The notes under the pieces are model-generated. The model had not been told where the DNA came from. It searched no databases and saw only the letters and a program-made list of their open reading frames with translations. This document shows positions 1 to 7,516 of a DNA stretch of 22,717 nt, in pieces. The stretch spans positions 1 through 22,717 of the forward strand of contig CAAEHI010000031.1 in NCBI GenBank assembly GCA_900755685.1, written 5' to 3'. Every line of letters starts with the position of its first letter. The stretch's first letter is position 1. The translations under genes and the position numbers were made by a program. This DNA is from an uncultured Collinsella sp. Its GTDB lineage: Bacteria > Actinomycetota > Coriobacteriia > Coriobacteriales > Coriobacteriaceae.

Positions 1-1
1 A

Positions 2-27
2 GGGGCTCCTTGTTGGCAAGGAGCCCC
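2..27 (-). terminator. Intrinsic terminator of polA
   Basis: There is a perfect 11-bp stem (2-12 with 17-27) and a 4-nt loop. It lies about 40 nt beyond the polA stop codon on the minus strand. The expected U-run on that strand falls at or beyond the window edge (only one T is visible), so the tail cannot be confirmed. On the plus strand the hairpin is followed only by a pyrimidine-rich stretch. Confidence 0.7.
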
Positions 28-65
28 CTTCTGCTTTTGGTTACTTTGGAACTGTGGTTACTTTC

Positions 66-2816
66 CTATTTCGCGTCGGCCCAGGTTATGCCGGTGCTGG
101 CTTCGGCGATTAGGGGAACGCGGAGGTCCACTACGTGCTCCATGACGTCGCGGACCATGGTGGTTAGGCGCTCGACTTCGTCGATGGGGCACTCAAAGTC
201 CAGTTCGTCGTGTACCTGCAGGATCATGTGGGCGGCAAAGCCTTCTTCTTCCAGGCGACGGCTTACGCGGGCCATGGCGATCTTGATGATGTCGGCGGCG
301 GTTCCCTGCATGGGGTGGTTCATAGCCGTGCGCTCGCCAAAGCCGCGGAGTTGCGGATTTTTGGCCTTGAGCTCCGGAATGTGGCGTCTGCGGCCATACA
401 TGGTCTCGGCGTAGCCCGTCTGTTTGGCGCGCGCTACCACGTTGTCGAGGAACGTGCGCACGCCCGGGTAGGCCTCGTAGTAACGGTCGATCATGTCGCG
501 CGCCTCGGCCATCGAGATATGCAGCGACTGCGACAGGCCGTAGGCCTGCTGACCATACACGATGCCAAAGTTCACGGCCTTGGCGCGACTGCGCAAGTCG
601 GGCGTTACCTCGGACACCGGCACACCAAACACGCGCGCCGCCGTCTCGGCATGGAAGTCCTCGCCCTCGTTAAAGGCGCGCACCAAGTGCTCGTCACCCG
701 AGAGATGCGCCAGCAGACGCAGCTCGATCTGCGAGTAGTCCACCGCCAAAAAGACGCTTCCCTCGCCTGCCGAAAACGCCGTCTTGACGGTACGACCCAG
801 CTCCGAGCGCGTCGGGATGTTCTGCAGGTTCGGGTCGCTCGAGGACAGACGCCCCGTTGCTGTGATGGTCTGGTTGTACGTAGTGTGCACACGACCGTCA
901 CCACGGCGTAGCGGGCCCAGCGTGTCCAGATAGGTGGACTTGATTTTGGACTTCTCACGCCAGTCCAAAATCAGGCGCACGATCTCGTGGTCGCGGGCAA
1001 GGTCACTCAGCACCTTGGCGTTGGTCGAATAATAGCCGCGCTTAGTCTTCTTGAGGCCCTTGGTCGGAAGCCCCATCACATCAAAGAGCACATGCGACAG
1101 CTGCATGGGACTGCCAATATTAAAGGTCTCGTCACCCGCCAGGTCACGAATGCTGCGCTCGACCTCGGCAATCTGAGTCGCCAGGCCCTCGGACAGACTA
1201 TGCAGACGGTCGGGGTCTACGAGCATGCCCGCGCGCTCCATCTTGGCAAGCACCGGCACAAGCGGCATCTCGATGCCGTCGAACACGTTGGTGGCGTTCT
1301 CACGGGCCATGCGGTCGCGCAGCGGTGCGACCAGCGCCAGCGTTAAGGCCGCCGTGCGAGCGGCGGGCGCGGGGGCGTCCTCGCCGGCACCCTCTGCACC
1401 GCGCGCCGCAGGCAGCGCCATCTGCAGATAGGTATCGGCCAGATACGCCTCATCGAACTCGGAGCGGTCGGAATCCAGCAGATAGGCAGCGACCACGGTA
1501 TCGAAGATACGCGTGGAATCGGCAGCGAGCGGATCCATGAGCTCGGGCTCAGAAGAATCGATGGGCGAAAGCTCGTGCAACAGCGCCTTCATATCCGGGC
1601 TCGCCACGCGACCCTCCATAAACAGACGCGCGAGCACGCCGGCAATCACGCCGTGGACGAAGTTGAAGCCCTCAACCTCAGCCGCCGCACAGCTGTCGCC
1701 CTCCTCGAGCGCGAACAGGCCCTTGGACGTCGCCAGCCACAGCGTGCGCGTCAGTCCAAAGAGCGCGCCCTCTTCCTTGTCGTCGTCCACCACGGCGGCA
1801 ACCCACTCGTCGGCATCAATCGCGCGGGAGACCTCAGCCGCAACGGCACCAAGCGCGTCAGCTTCGCCGGCGGCTGCACGAACCATCGCAGGTATCTCAA
1901 ACACACTGGAGGCAGCAGCAGCCCCGCCCTCGCCGCCAATCAGCGCCAAGAAACGGTTCTGCATGGCGGTGATACCAAGCGTACCCAGCGCCGCGGAAAC
2001 CTCATCGGCAGAAAACGCCGGGAAGGACGTCGCCTCAAAATCGAGCTCAACGGGCGCATCGGTGCGGATGGTCGCCACCTTACGGCTCAGCAGCGCGTCG
2101 TCGATGTGTGCACGCAGGTTTTCACCCATCTTGCCCTTGACCTCGTCGGCATGCGCGATGACCTCGTCCAAGCTGCCGTACTGTGCGATGAGCGCACTCG
2201 CCTTTTTGGGACCGATGCCCGGCACGCCGGGGATGTTGTCGGACGTGTCGCCCTTCAGACCATAAAAGTCGGGCACGAGCGCCGGCGTAATGCCGTGATA
2301 CAGGTCATCCACGCTCTCGGGCGTCATAATCGCAACGTCGGACAGGCCCTTACGGGTCGAGACCACGTTGACGTGCTCGGTAACAAGCTGATACATGTCG
2401 CGATCACCGGTCACCAGCAGCATGTCACAGCCGGCCTGCTCGCCCAGGCGCGCCATAGTACCCAGGATATCGTCGCCTTCCCAGCCCTCGGACTGCAGAA
2501 TCGGCACGTTGAGCGCGGTGAGCAGCTCCTTAATCATAGGGAACTGCGCATGCAGATCGGGGTCCATGGGCGGGCGTTGCGCCTTATACTGCGGCAGCAT
2601 CTCCATGCGCACGCGCGGCTTACCCTTGTCAAACGCCACGACCACACCGTCGGGGTTAAAGGCATCGATCATCTTAAGAAACATGTTCAGAAAGCCAAAG
2701 ATCGCGTTGGTGGGGCGACCGTCCGGCGCGTTCATGGTCGGCGGCACGGCGTGAAAGGCGCGGTGCATGAGCGAGTTGCCGTCGATAACGGCAAAAGTGC
2801 GGCGCTTGTCAGACAT
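66..2816 (-). CDS. polA: DNA polymerase I
   Basis: Family A polymerase of 916 aa for Okazaki-fragment processing and repair. The N-terminal 5'-flap nuclease (about 1-290) shows VIDGNSLMHRAFH, GDRDMYQLV and the helix-hairpin-helix GVPGIGPKKA. The polymerase domain has motif A (VDYSQIELR, about 692-700, catalytic Asp), motif B (RSRAKAVNFGIVYG, about 742-755) and motif C (QVHDELDF, about 867-874). The middle 3'-5' exonuclease-like domain lacks the D-x-E metal-binding motif (the expected site reads VVDDDKE), so proofreading is probably lost, as in many non-proteobacterial PolA proteins. An ATG at 2855 is in frame, but 2816 (MSDKRRTF) is preferred: GCGAGG lies 8 nt upstream and the flap-nuclease fold starts right after. 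It is divergent from the M18 peptidase gene and followed by a hairpin terminator. Confidence 0.97.
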   Translation of the reverse strand: MSDKRRTFAVIDGNSLMHRAFHAVPPTMNAPDGRPTNAIFGFLNMFLKMIDAFNPDGVVVAFDKGKPRVRMEMLPQYKAQRPPMDPDLHAQFPMIKELLTALNVPILQSEGWEGDDILGTMARLGEQAGCDMLLVTGDRDMYQLVTEHVNVVSTRKGLSDVAIMTPESVDDLYHGITPALVPDFYGLKGDTSDNIPGVPGIGPKKASALIAQYGSLDEVIAHADEVKGKMGENLRAHIDDALLSRKVATIRTDAPVELDFEATSFPAFSADEVSAALGTLGITAMQNRFLALIGGEGGAAAASSVFEIPAMVRAAAGEADALGAVAAEVSRAIDADEWVAAVVDDDKEEGALFGLTRTLWLATSKGLFALEEGDSCAAAEVEGFNFVHGVIAGVLARLFMEGRVASPDMKALLHELSPIDSSEPELMDPLAADSTRIFDTVVAAYLLDSDRSEFDEAYLADTYLQMALPAARGAEGAGEDAPAPAARTAALTLALVAPLRDRMARENATNVFDGIEMPLVPVLAKMERAGMLVDPDRLHSLSEGLATQIAEVERSIRDLAGDETFNIGSPMQLSHVLFDVMGLPTKGLKKTKRGYYSTNAKVLSDLARDHEIVRLILDWREKSKIKSTYLDTLGPLRRGDGRVHTTYNQTITATGRLSSSDPNLQNIPTRSELGRTVKTAFSAGEGSVFLAVDYSQIELRLLAHLSGDEHLVRAFNEGEDFHAETAARVFGVPVSEVTPDLRSRAKAVNFGIVYGQQAYGLSQSLHISMAEARDMIDRYYEAYPGVRTFLDNVVARAKQTGYAETMYGRRRHIPELKAKNPQLRGFGERTAMNHPMQGTAADIIKIAMARVSRRLEEEGFAAHMILQVHDELDFECPIDEVERLTTMVRDVMEHVVDLRVPLIAEASTGITWADAK

Positions 2817-2908
2817 ATTAAATACCTCGCTTTGGGCTGGGCACGGTTTGCTCACTCCAGTTTACACGCTCCCCGCCCCGCGGCCACCTCACATAAAGCT
2901 CCCCCGCC

Positions 2909-2943
2909 ACCGTGAGCCCGCGCGTGATACGATGGCTCACGGT
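2909..2943 (+). promoter_or_regulatory. Dyad enclosing an extended -10 element
   Basis: A perfect 10-bp inverted repeat (2909-2918 with 2934-2943) is separated by 15 bp. The spacer contains TGATACGAT (2925-2933), which fits an extended -10 (TGnTACGAT). No good -35 is visible. The position about 50 bp before the M18 peptidase start fits a promoter covered by an operator dyad. Regulator unknown. Confidence 0.4.
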
Positions 2944-2982
2944 ACATCAACCAGCACGATCGATCCGAAAGGAGCCTGCGTC

Positions 2983-4380
2983 ATGGAGCGTCCCTGCGCA
3001 TGGAAAAAGTACACGCCACAGCAAGTCGAGGAGCTCGAGGAGCTTTGCCGCGGCTATAAGCAGTTTTTGAGCGAGAACAAGACCGAGCGCCTGTGCGTCA
3101 AGACCGGCATCAAGATGGCCGAGGAGGCGGGATACGTCGACCTGGAGACCGTGATCGCCGAAGGCCGCGAGCTCAAGGCAGGCGACAAGGTGTACGCCGC
3201 CAATCACGGCAAGGACCTCATGCTCGTCAACCTGGGCAACGCCCCGCTCGAGCAGGGCTTTAACATCCTGGGCGCCCACGTGGACTCGCCGCGCCTAGAC
3301 CTTAAGCAGAACCCCGCCTTCGAGGCCGGCGACATGGCCTACCTCGACACGCACTACTACGGTGGCGTCAAGAGCTACCACTGGGTGGCCTCCCCGCTCG
3401 CACTCGTGGGCGTCATCTGCAAAAAGGACGGTACCACCGTCGACATCAATATCGGCGACAAGGCGGACGACCCGGTCTTTACCATCTCCGACCTGCTGAT
3501 CCACCTCTCGAGCGAGCAGATGTCCAAGCCTGCCAAGGACGCCGTCGATGCCGAGATTCTCGACGTGATCGTGGGCGGCCGCCCCGTCAAGTTCGATGAG
3601 GACGACAAGGACGCCCCCAAGGAGCCCGTCAAGCAGATGTTCCTGGATATCCTCAAGGAGCAGTACGACGTCGAGGAGGAGGACTTCCTCTCCGCCGAGA
3701 TCGAGGTCGTGCCCGCCGGCCCCGCCCGCGACATGGGCCTCGACCGCTCCATGATTCTGGGCTATGGCCATGACGACCGCGTCTGTGCCTACCCCTCCAT
3801 GCTCGCCCAGATCAACGTCACCAACGTGGAGCGCACGAGCATCACGCTCATCGTCGATAAGGAGGAGATCGGCTCCGTGGGTGCCACCGGTATGACGAGC
3901 CGCTTCTTCGAGAACACCGTCGCCGAGATCATGACGCTCGCCGGCGAGGATAGCCCGCTGGCCCTGCGCCGCGCGCTCGCCCGCAGCCGTATGCTCTCCT
4001 CCGACGTGTCCGCCGGCTTCGACCCGGGCTATGCCGGCAAGTTCGAGACCAAGAACGCCGCCTTCATGGGTCGCGGCCTGTGCTTTAACAAGTACACGGG
4101 CAGCCGCGGCAAGGGCGGCTCTAACGACGCCGACGCCGAGTATGTGGCCCTCGTCCGCGACATCATGGACGAGGCCGGCGTGGACTTCCAGACCTGCGAG
4201 CTCGGCCGCGTCAACGCTGGTGGCGGCGGCACCATCGCCTACATCATGGCCAAGTACGGCATGAACGTCATCGACTCCGGCGTTGCCGTCCTGTCCATGC
4301 ACGCCCTGTGGGAGGTCGCCAACAAGGCCGACATCTACGAGGCATATCGCGGTTACAAGGCCTTCATCGAGCGAGCCTAA
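2983..4380 (+). CDS. M18 family aminopeptidase
   Basis: A 465-aa cytosolic dinuclear-zinc aminopeptidase (aspartyl aminopeptidase family, tetrahedral dodecamers in characterised members) that removes N-terminal residues, typically acidic, from peptides. Visible family motifs are the metal site GAHVDSPRLD (His99, Asp101), DTHYYGG around 122-128, GHDDR around 262-266, the catalytic/metal pair in VDKEEIGSVGATG (Glu294-Glu295), and a C-terminal SMHALWE histidine. Length is normal for bacterial M18 enzymes. The start at 2983 is chosen because AAAGGAG (2968-2974) sits 8 nt upstream; the frame is open further upstream, but that part does not resemble the family. Exact substrate preference cannot be read from the sequence. 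Confidence 0.95.
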   Translation: MERPCAWKKYTPQQVEELEELCRGYKQFLSENKTERLCVKTGIKMAEEAGYVDLETVIAEGRELKAGDKVYAANHGKDLMLVNLGNAPLEQGFNILGAHVDSPRLDLKQNPAFEAGDMAYLDTHYYGGVKSYHWVASPLALVGVICKKDGTTVDINIGDKADDPVFTISDLLIHLSSEQMSKPAKDAVDAEILDVIVGGRPVKFDEDDKDAPKEPVKQMFLDILKEQYDVEEEDFLSAEIEVVPAGPARDMGLDRSMILGYGHDDRVCAYPSMLAQINVTNVERTSITLIVDKEEIGSVGATGMTSRFFENTVAEIMTLAGEDSPLALRRALARSRMLSSDVSAGFDPGYAGKFETKNAAFMGRGLCFNKYTGSRGKGGSNDADAEYVALVRDIMDEAGVDFQTCELGRVNAGGGGTIAYIMAKYGMNVIDSGVAVLSMHALWEVANKADIYEAYRGYKAFIERA

Positions 4381-4393
4381 CCAACCCTTCATC

Positions 4394-4465
4394 AGTTGCG
4401 GTGAAATACGGACTAAACTGGCCCATAAACGGCCAAAACAGACCGTATTCCACCGCAACTTTTTT
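4394..4465 (+). terminator. Long hairpin with T6 run before yaaA
   Basis: Arms 4394-4411 and 4443-4460 are 18 bp with a single mismatch. A 31-nt loop contains a smaller GGCC/GGCC pairing, and the 3' arm runs into TTTTTT (4460-4465). This is a good intrinsic-terminator geometry for the upstream M18 gene, but it ends only 5 nt before the yaaA Shine-Dalgarno, so it may also act as an attenuator or be a repeat element. Its inner TTGCGGTG/CACCGCAA resembles the arms of the palindrome at 8390-8426. Confidence 0.6.
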
Positions 4466-4480
4466 GGCAGAGGAGAGCCC

Positions 4481-5290
4481 ATGCTGCAGGTCATCATTTC
4501 GCCCGCCAAGCAGATGCGCGCGGCCCAAGATGCTTTTGAAGTCCTGGGCATCCCACCCTTTGTGCGCGAGACGGCTCGCCTCCACCGCGCACTGCTAGAT
4601 ATCGAGCGGAATGAAGGCAGCGGCGGCCTGCAGGCGCTATGGAACGTGAGTGACAAACTGCTGGGACCTTGCCTCAACACCCTGCATGAGTTCGGGCCCA
4701 TCCTGAAAAGCGGCGATCTCGACAATCCCGCACTCGCCCGTCACATCTCCCCTGCCGTCATGTCCTATCACGGCATTCAATACCAGAGCATGGCACCCGT
4801 GGTGATGGATTCCGCGCAGCTCGCATGGCTGCAAGACCATCTGTGGATCCTCTCCGGCCTCTACGGGTGCGTTCGTCCCTTTCATGCCGTCGAACCGTAT
4901 CGGCTGGAGATGGGCGCGAAGCTTGTCGTCGACGGTGCCCGAGACCTCTACGCATTTTGGAGCGATAAGCTCGCGCGGGCTATCGCCCCGGCAGGCTCAA
5001 ACACCACGATCGTCAACCTCGCCAGCGTAGAGTATGCCAAAGCCGTTCTGCCCCACCTCGCGGGCGACGCCACGGCCGTCACATGCCTCTTTGGCGAGGG
5101 CATCCGCAACGGGAAGCCCATCCAACGGTCGACCGCCAGCAAAAAGGCGCGCGGCTCCATGGTGCGGTGGATGGCAGAAAACAAGCTCGAGGATGCAAGC
5201 GAACTTACCGCATTCAACATCGGCTATCGGCACATCCCCGAGCTTTCAGACAAAAACACCCTGGTTTTCATGAACGCGCAGGCACTATAG
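4481..5290 (+). CDS. yaaA: YaaA/DUF328 family peroxide stress protein
   Basis: A 269-aa protein of the YaaA family. In E. coli, YaaA is a DNA-binding protein that lowers intracellular iron and limits oxidative DNA damage during peroxide stress. Family features seen: N-terminal VIISPAKQM (family ISPAK), central HGIQYQS, LYGCVRPFHAVEPYRLEMG (typical LYG..RP....PYRLEMG), and a C-terminal AFNIGYRHIPELSDKNTLVF segment. Length is near the family norm. The start is fixed by AGGAG at 4471-4475, 5 nt upstream of ATG. It is preceded by a strong hairpin with a T-run, so it is probably transcribed separately from, or attenuated relative to, the M18 gene. It converges with the minus-strand gene ending at 5314. 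Confidence 0.9.
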   Translation: MLQVIISPAKQMRAAQDAFEVLGIPPFVRETARLHRALLDIERNEGSGGLQALWNVSDKLLGPCLNTLHEFGPILKSGDLDNPALARHISPAVMSYHGIQYQSMAPVVMDSAQLAWLQDHLWILSGLYGCVRPFHAVEPYRLEMGAKLVVDGARDLYAFWSDKLARAIAPAGSNTTIVNLASVEYAKAVLPHLAGDATAVTCLFGEGIRNGKPIQRSTASKKARGSMVRWMAENKLEDASELTAFNIGYRHIPELSDKNTLVFMNAQAL

Positions 5291-5313
5291 GCCCGCCGTT
5301 TCCAAACACCCCG

Positions 5314-5829
5314 TTACTCCGCCAAGCCATCGGCCTTTGCAATCTCGCTCGTCGAGCCATCTTGGTAGGTAATCTTAACGTGCTCTACGTCGGATACCGT
5401 AACGCCCGACGGAGGTTCCAGACGCCACTCCGTCAGAGCGATATCCATGGTCGCGGGCACATCGCCCTGATCTTTGAGCTTCACCATGAGTGTTTTGAGT
5501 GCCTCATCAAACGTCACGCGTTCGATTTCTTCGCCCGGAATAGACCCGCCGCTCAACTGCAGCTGCACAAACTCGTCGCGCGGATACCAATAGTCGCCCG
5601 GTGCGGCAACCGTGTTGCCACCAGAAACTTTCATGGTCATAATCGGCAGGGCATCGTCGGCTTCAAACCCCCAGGTGACGCCGCCACGACCGCCGAACGT
5701 CCAAATACAAAAGGCAATCACCAACACGGCAAGCACCGCAAAACCAATCGCGACAAGGCCATGGTGCGCACGGCTTTCCTCGGCCGATACATCCCATTGT
5801 GTCTCTCGATATAGATGCTTGTCTTCCAT
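5314..5829 (-). CDS. Single-pass membrane protein of unknown function
   Basis: A 171-aa protein with a short N-terminal cytoplasmic part rich in charge, one clear hydrophobic segment at about residues 24-45 (LVAIGFAVLAVLVIAFCIWTF), then an about 125-residue extracytoplasmic domain beginning with Gly-rich GGRGG. I do not recognise a named domain. There is no lipobox, and the TM segment is preceded by few positive charges. The start at 5829 is supported by GGGGAGG ending 5 nt upstream; the frame is open further upstream but runs through the divergent TPP-riboswitch region. It ends 23 nt from the convergent yaaA stop, with no terminator between. Its promoter region is shared with divergent thiC, but nothing suggests a thiamine role. 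Confidence 0.75.
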   Translation of the reverse strand: MEDKHLYRETQWDVSAEESRAHHGLVAIGFAVLAVLVIAFCIWTFGGRGGVTWGFEADDALPIMTMKVSGGNTVAAPGDYWYPRDEFVQLQLSGGSIPGEEIERVTFDEALKTLMVKLKDQGDVPATMDIALTEWRLEPPSGVTVSDVEHVKITYQDGSTSEIAKADGLAE

Positions 5830-5854
5830 GTTCGCCTCCCCACAGGCACGCTTG

Positions 5855-5885
5855 TTGGTCCAATCGTACCCATTCAGGCTATACT
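5855..5885 (+). promoter_or_regulatory. Candidate thiC promoter
   Basis: TATACT (5880-5885) matches the -10 consensus at 5 of 6 positions and lies about 17 bp before the TPP aptamer, giving a transcription start close to the aptamer 5' edge. The only -35-like element is TTGGTC (5855-5860) with a 19-bp spacer, which is weak. Confidence 0.45.
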
Positions 5886-5901
5886 TGAGCCCACCACATA
5901 A

Positions 5902-5993
5902 ACGGGGAGCTTGCAGGACAAGACGGCAGGCTGAGACTGGGCGCGCCCGCCCTGACCCGCAAACCTGATATGGGTAATGCCAACGAAGGGAGC
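5902..5993 (+). promoter_or_regulatory. TPP riboswitch (THI element)
   Basis: Conserved TPP aptamer landmarks occur in order: CGGGGAGC (5903-5910), a helix GCTTGC/GCAGGC (5909-5914 with 5926-5931), the invariant CTGAGA (5931-5936), ACCTGATATGGGTAATGCCA (5963-5982) and the closing CGAAGGGAG (5984-5992). Ligand is thiamine pyrophosphate; the regulated gene is thiC immediately downstream. The thiC Shine-Dalgarno AAGGGAG (5986-5992) lies inside the conserved 3' strand and no separate terminator hairpin fits before the ATG. Control is therefore inferred to be by direct SD occlusion when TPP binds. Confidence 0.95.
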
Positions 5994-6000
5994 CGTGCCA

Positions 6001-7335
6001 ATGAGCACACAGACCGAGCCCAAGCTCGTCACGCAAATCGACTTCGCCCGCGCCGGGCAGATCACACCGCAGATGAAGGAGGTCGCCGAGCGCGAGCATC
6101 GCGACCCCGAGTACATCCGCGAGCGCGTGGCCGACGGCCGCATCGCCATTCCCGCCAACATCGTGCACATCAAAAAGGGCATGCGCGCCTTTGGCGTCGG
6201 TGAGGGCTTGTCCACCAAGGTCAACGTGAACTTGGGCATCTCGGGCGACAAGGCCGATGCCGCCGAGGAATGGAAGAAGGTCAAGATCGCCGAGGACTTT
6301 GGCGCCGACGCCATCATGGACCTCTCCAACTCGGGCAAGACGCGCCAGTTCCGCCAGCAGCTCATCGACGAGACGCCGCTCATGGTAGGCACCGTCCCCA
6401 TGTACGACGCCATCGGCTACATGGAAAAGCCGCTGGTCAAGCTCACCAAGGACGACCTGTTCGAAGTCGTGCGCGCGCATGCCGAGGACGGCGTGGACTT
6501 TATGACCATTCACTGCGGCATCAACAAGTCGGTCACCAAGACCTTTAAGGAGACCGGCCGCCTGATGAACATCGTGAGCCGCGGCGGCTCACTGCTGTTT
6601 GGCTGGATGGAGGTCACCGGTAACGAGAACCCGTTCTATGAGTTCTACGACGAGTTGCTCGAGATTTGCCACGAGTACGACGTGACGATTTCGCTCGGCG
6701 ACTCCTGCCGCCCGGGCTGCCTCTACGACTCCAACGACGCCACCGAGACCGCTGAGATGATCGAGCTGGGCAAGCTATGCAAGCGCGCTTGGGCCGCCGG
6801 CGTCCAGGTCATGGTCGAGGGCCCGGGTCACATGGCGCTCGACGAGATCGCCGCCAACATGAAACTGCAGAAGCGCCTGTGCCACAATGCTCCGTTCTAT
6901 GTGCTCGGGCCGCTGGTGACCGATATCGGCGTGGGTTACGACCACATCACCGCTGCCATCGGCGGCGCCATCTCCGCCAGCTCCGGTGCCGACTTCCTGT
7001 GCTACGTGACACCGGCAGAGCACCTATGCCTGCCCAACGCCCAGGATGTGCTCGACGGCCTCATGGCCACCAAGATCGCCGCACACGCCGCCGACATCGC
7101 CAAAAAGGTGCCCCACGCCCGCGACATGGACGACAAGATGGGCCAGGCACGCCGCAAGCTTGACTGGGACGCCATGTGGGAGTGCGCGCTCGACCCGGTT
7201 ACGGGCAAGAAGCGCTACGAGGAGTCCCCCGCCGCCACCGAGGGCACTTGCACCATGTGTGGCAAGATGTGCGCCGTCCGCACCGTCAACAAAATCTTCG
7301 AGGGCACCACGATCGACCTCGGCATGGAGGACTAG
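6001..7335 (+). CDS. thiC: Phosphomethylpyrimidine synthase ThiC
   Basis: A 444-aa radical-SAM enzyme converting 5-aminoimidazole ribotide to HMP phosphate, the committed step for the thiamine pyrimidine. The family is recognisable from KVNVNLGISGD, ADAIMDLSNSGKTRQFRQQ, MTIHCGINKS, SRGGSLLFGWM, SLGDSCRPGC, EGPGHMALDEI and YVTPAEHL. The C-terminal iron-sulfur motif reads CTMCGKMC (C-x2-C-x3-C), the shorter spacing rather than the C-x2-C-x4-C of long proteobacterial ThiC. The protein lacks the long N-terminal domain of those forms. ATG 6001 is chosen because the riboswitch-embedded AAGGGAG lies 8 nt upstream; an ATG at 5977 lies within the aptamer. thiD follows after about 180 nt. Confidence 0.98.
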   Translation: MSTQTEPKLVTQIDFARAGQITPQMKEVAEREHRDPEYIRERVADGRIAIPANIVHIKKGMRAFGVGEGLSTKVNVNLGISGDKADAAEEWKKVKIAEDFGADAIMDLSNSGKTRQFRQQLIDETPLMVGTVPMYDAIGYMEKPLVKLTKDDLFEVVRAHAEDGVDFMTIHCGINKSVTKTFKETGRLMNIVSRGGSLLFGWMEVTGNENPFYEFYDELLEICHEYDVTISLGDSCRPGCLYDSNDATETAEMIELGKLCKRAWAAGVQVMVEGPGHMALDEIAANMKLQKRLCHNAPFYVLGPLVTDIGVGYDHITAAIGGAISASSGADFLCYVTPAEHLCLPNAQDVLDGLMATKIAAHAADIAKKVPHARDMDDKMGQARRKLDWDAMWECALDPVTGKKRYEESPAATEGTCTMCGKMCAVRTVNKIFEGTTIDLGMED

Positions 7336-7429
7336 CCTGTCGCCGCGGCCGCTTCTGGCGGCGAGCTGGTGCCTGTCAATTGTTGACGTGTGAACATTTG
7401 CTTGCATTTGCGTAAAGATTGCATCGCCC

Positions 7430-7459
7430 GCCCGGGTTCGACATAGAGTCGGCCCGGGC
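7430..7459. repeat. Inverted repeat between thiC and thiD
   Basis: GCCCGGG-TT-CGAC pairs with GTCG-G-CCCGGGC (one bulged T, one G-T pair) around a 5-nt loop. It directly precedes the TATAAT at 7465-7470. It could terminate thiC transcripts (followed by ATCTTTAT, a poor U-run) or be an operator overlapping the thiD -35 region. Confidence 0.5.
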
Positions 7460-7464
7460 ATCTT

Positions 7465-7470
7465 TATAAT
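7465..7470 (+). promoter_or_regulatory. thiD: Consensus -10 of thiD promoter
   Basis: A perfect TATAAT lies 47 nt before the thiD start. No clear -35 is seen at 16-18 bp because that region is occupied by the inverted repeat at 7430-7459. It suggests thiD is transcribed at least partly independently of the thiC riboswitch. Confidence 0.5.
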
Positions 7471-7516
7471 GCTGGCTTATAGACCCATTTGATTCCGACC
7501 GAACAAGGGAGCGAAC

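Noticed and set aside
1575..2915. 446-codon open frame on the plus strand opposite polA
   Set aside because: It is antisense to a clear polymerase I with all motifs; composition and lack of a family pattern mark it as a shadow of the high-GC gene.
2767..2982. N-terminal extension of the M18 peptidase by 72 residues
   Set aside because: It would overlap the polA start and the promoter dyad; the SD at 2968-2974 and family length support 2983.
7340..7362. TCGCCGC/GCGGCGA hairpin after thiC as terminator
   Set aside because: Followed by GCTGGTGCC rather than a T-run; may be chance in GC-rich DNA.
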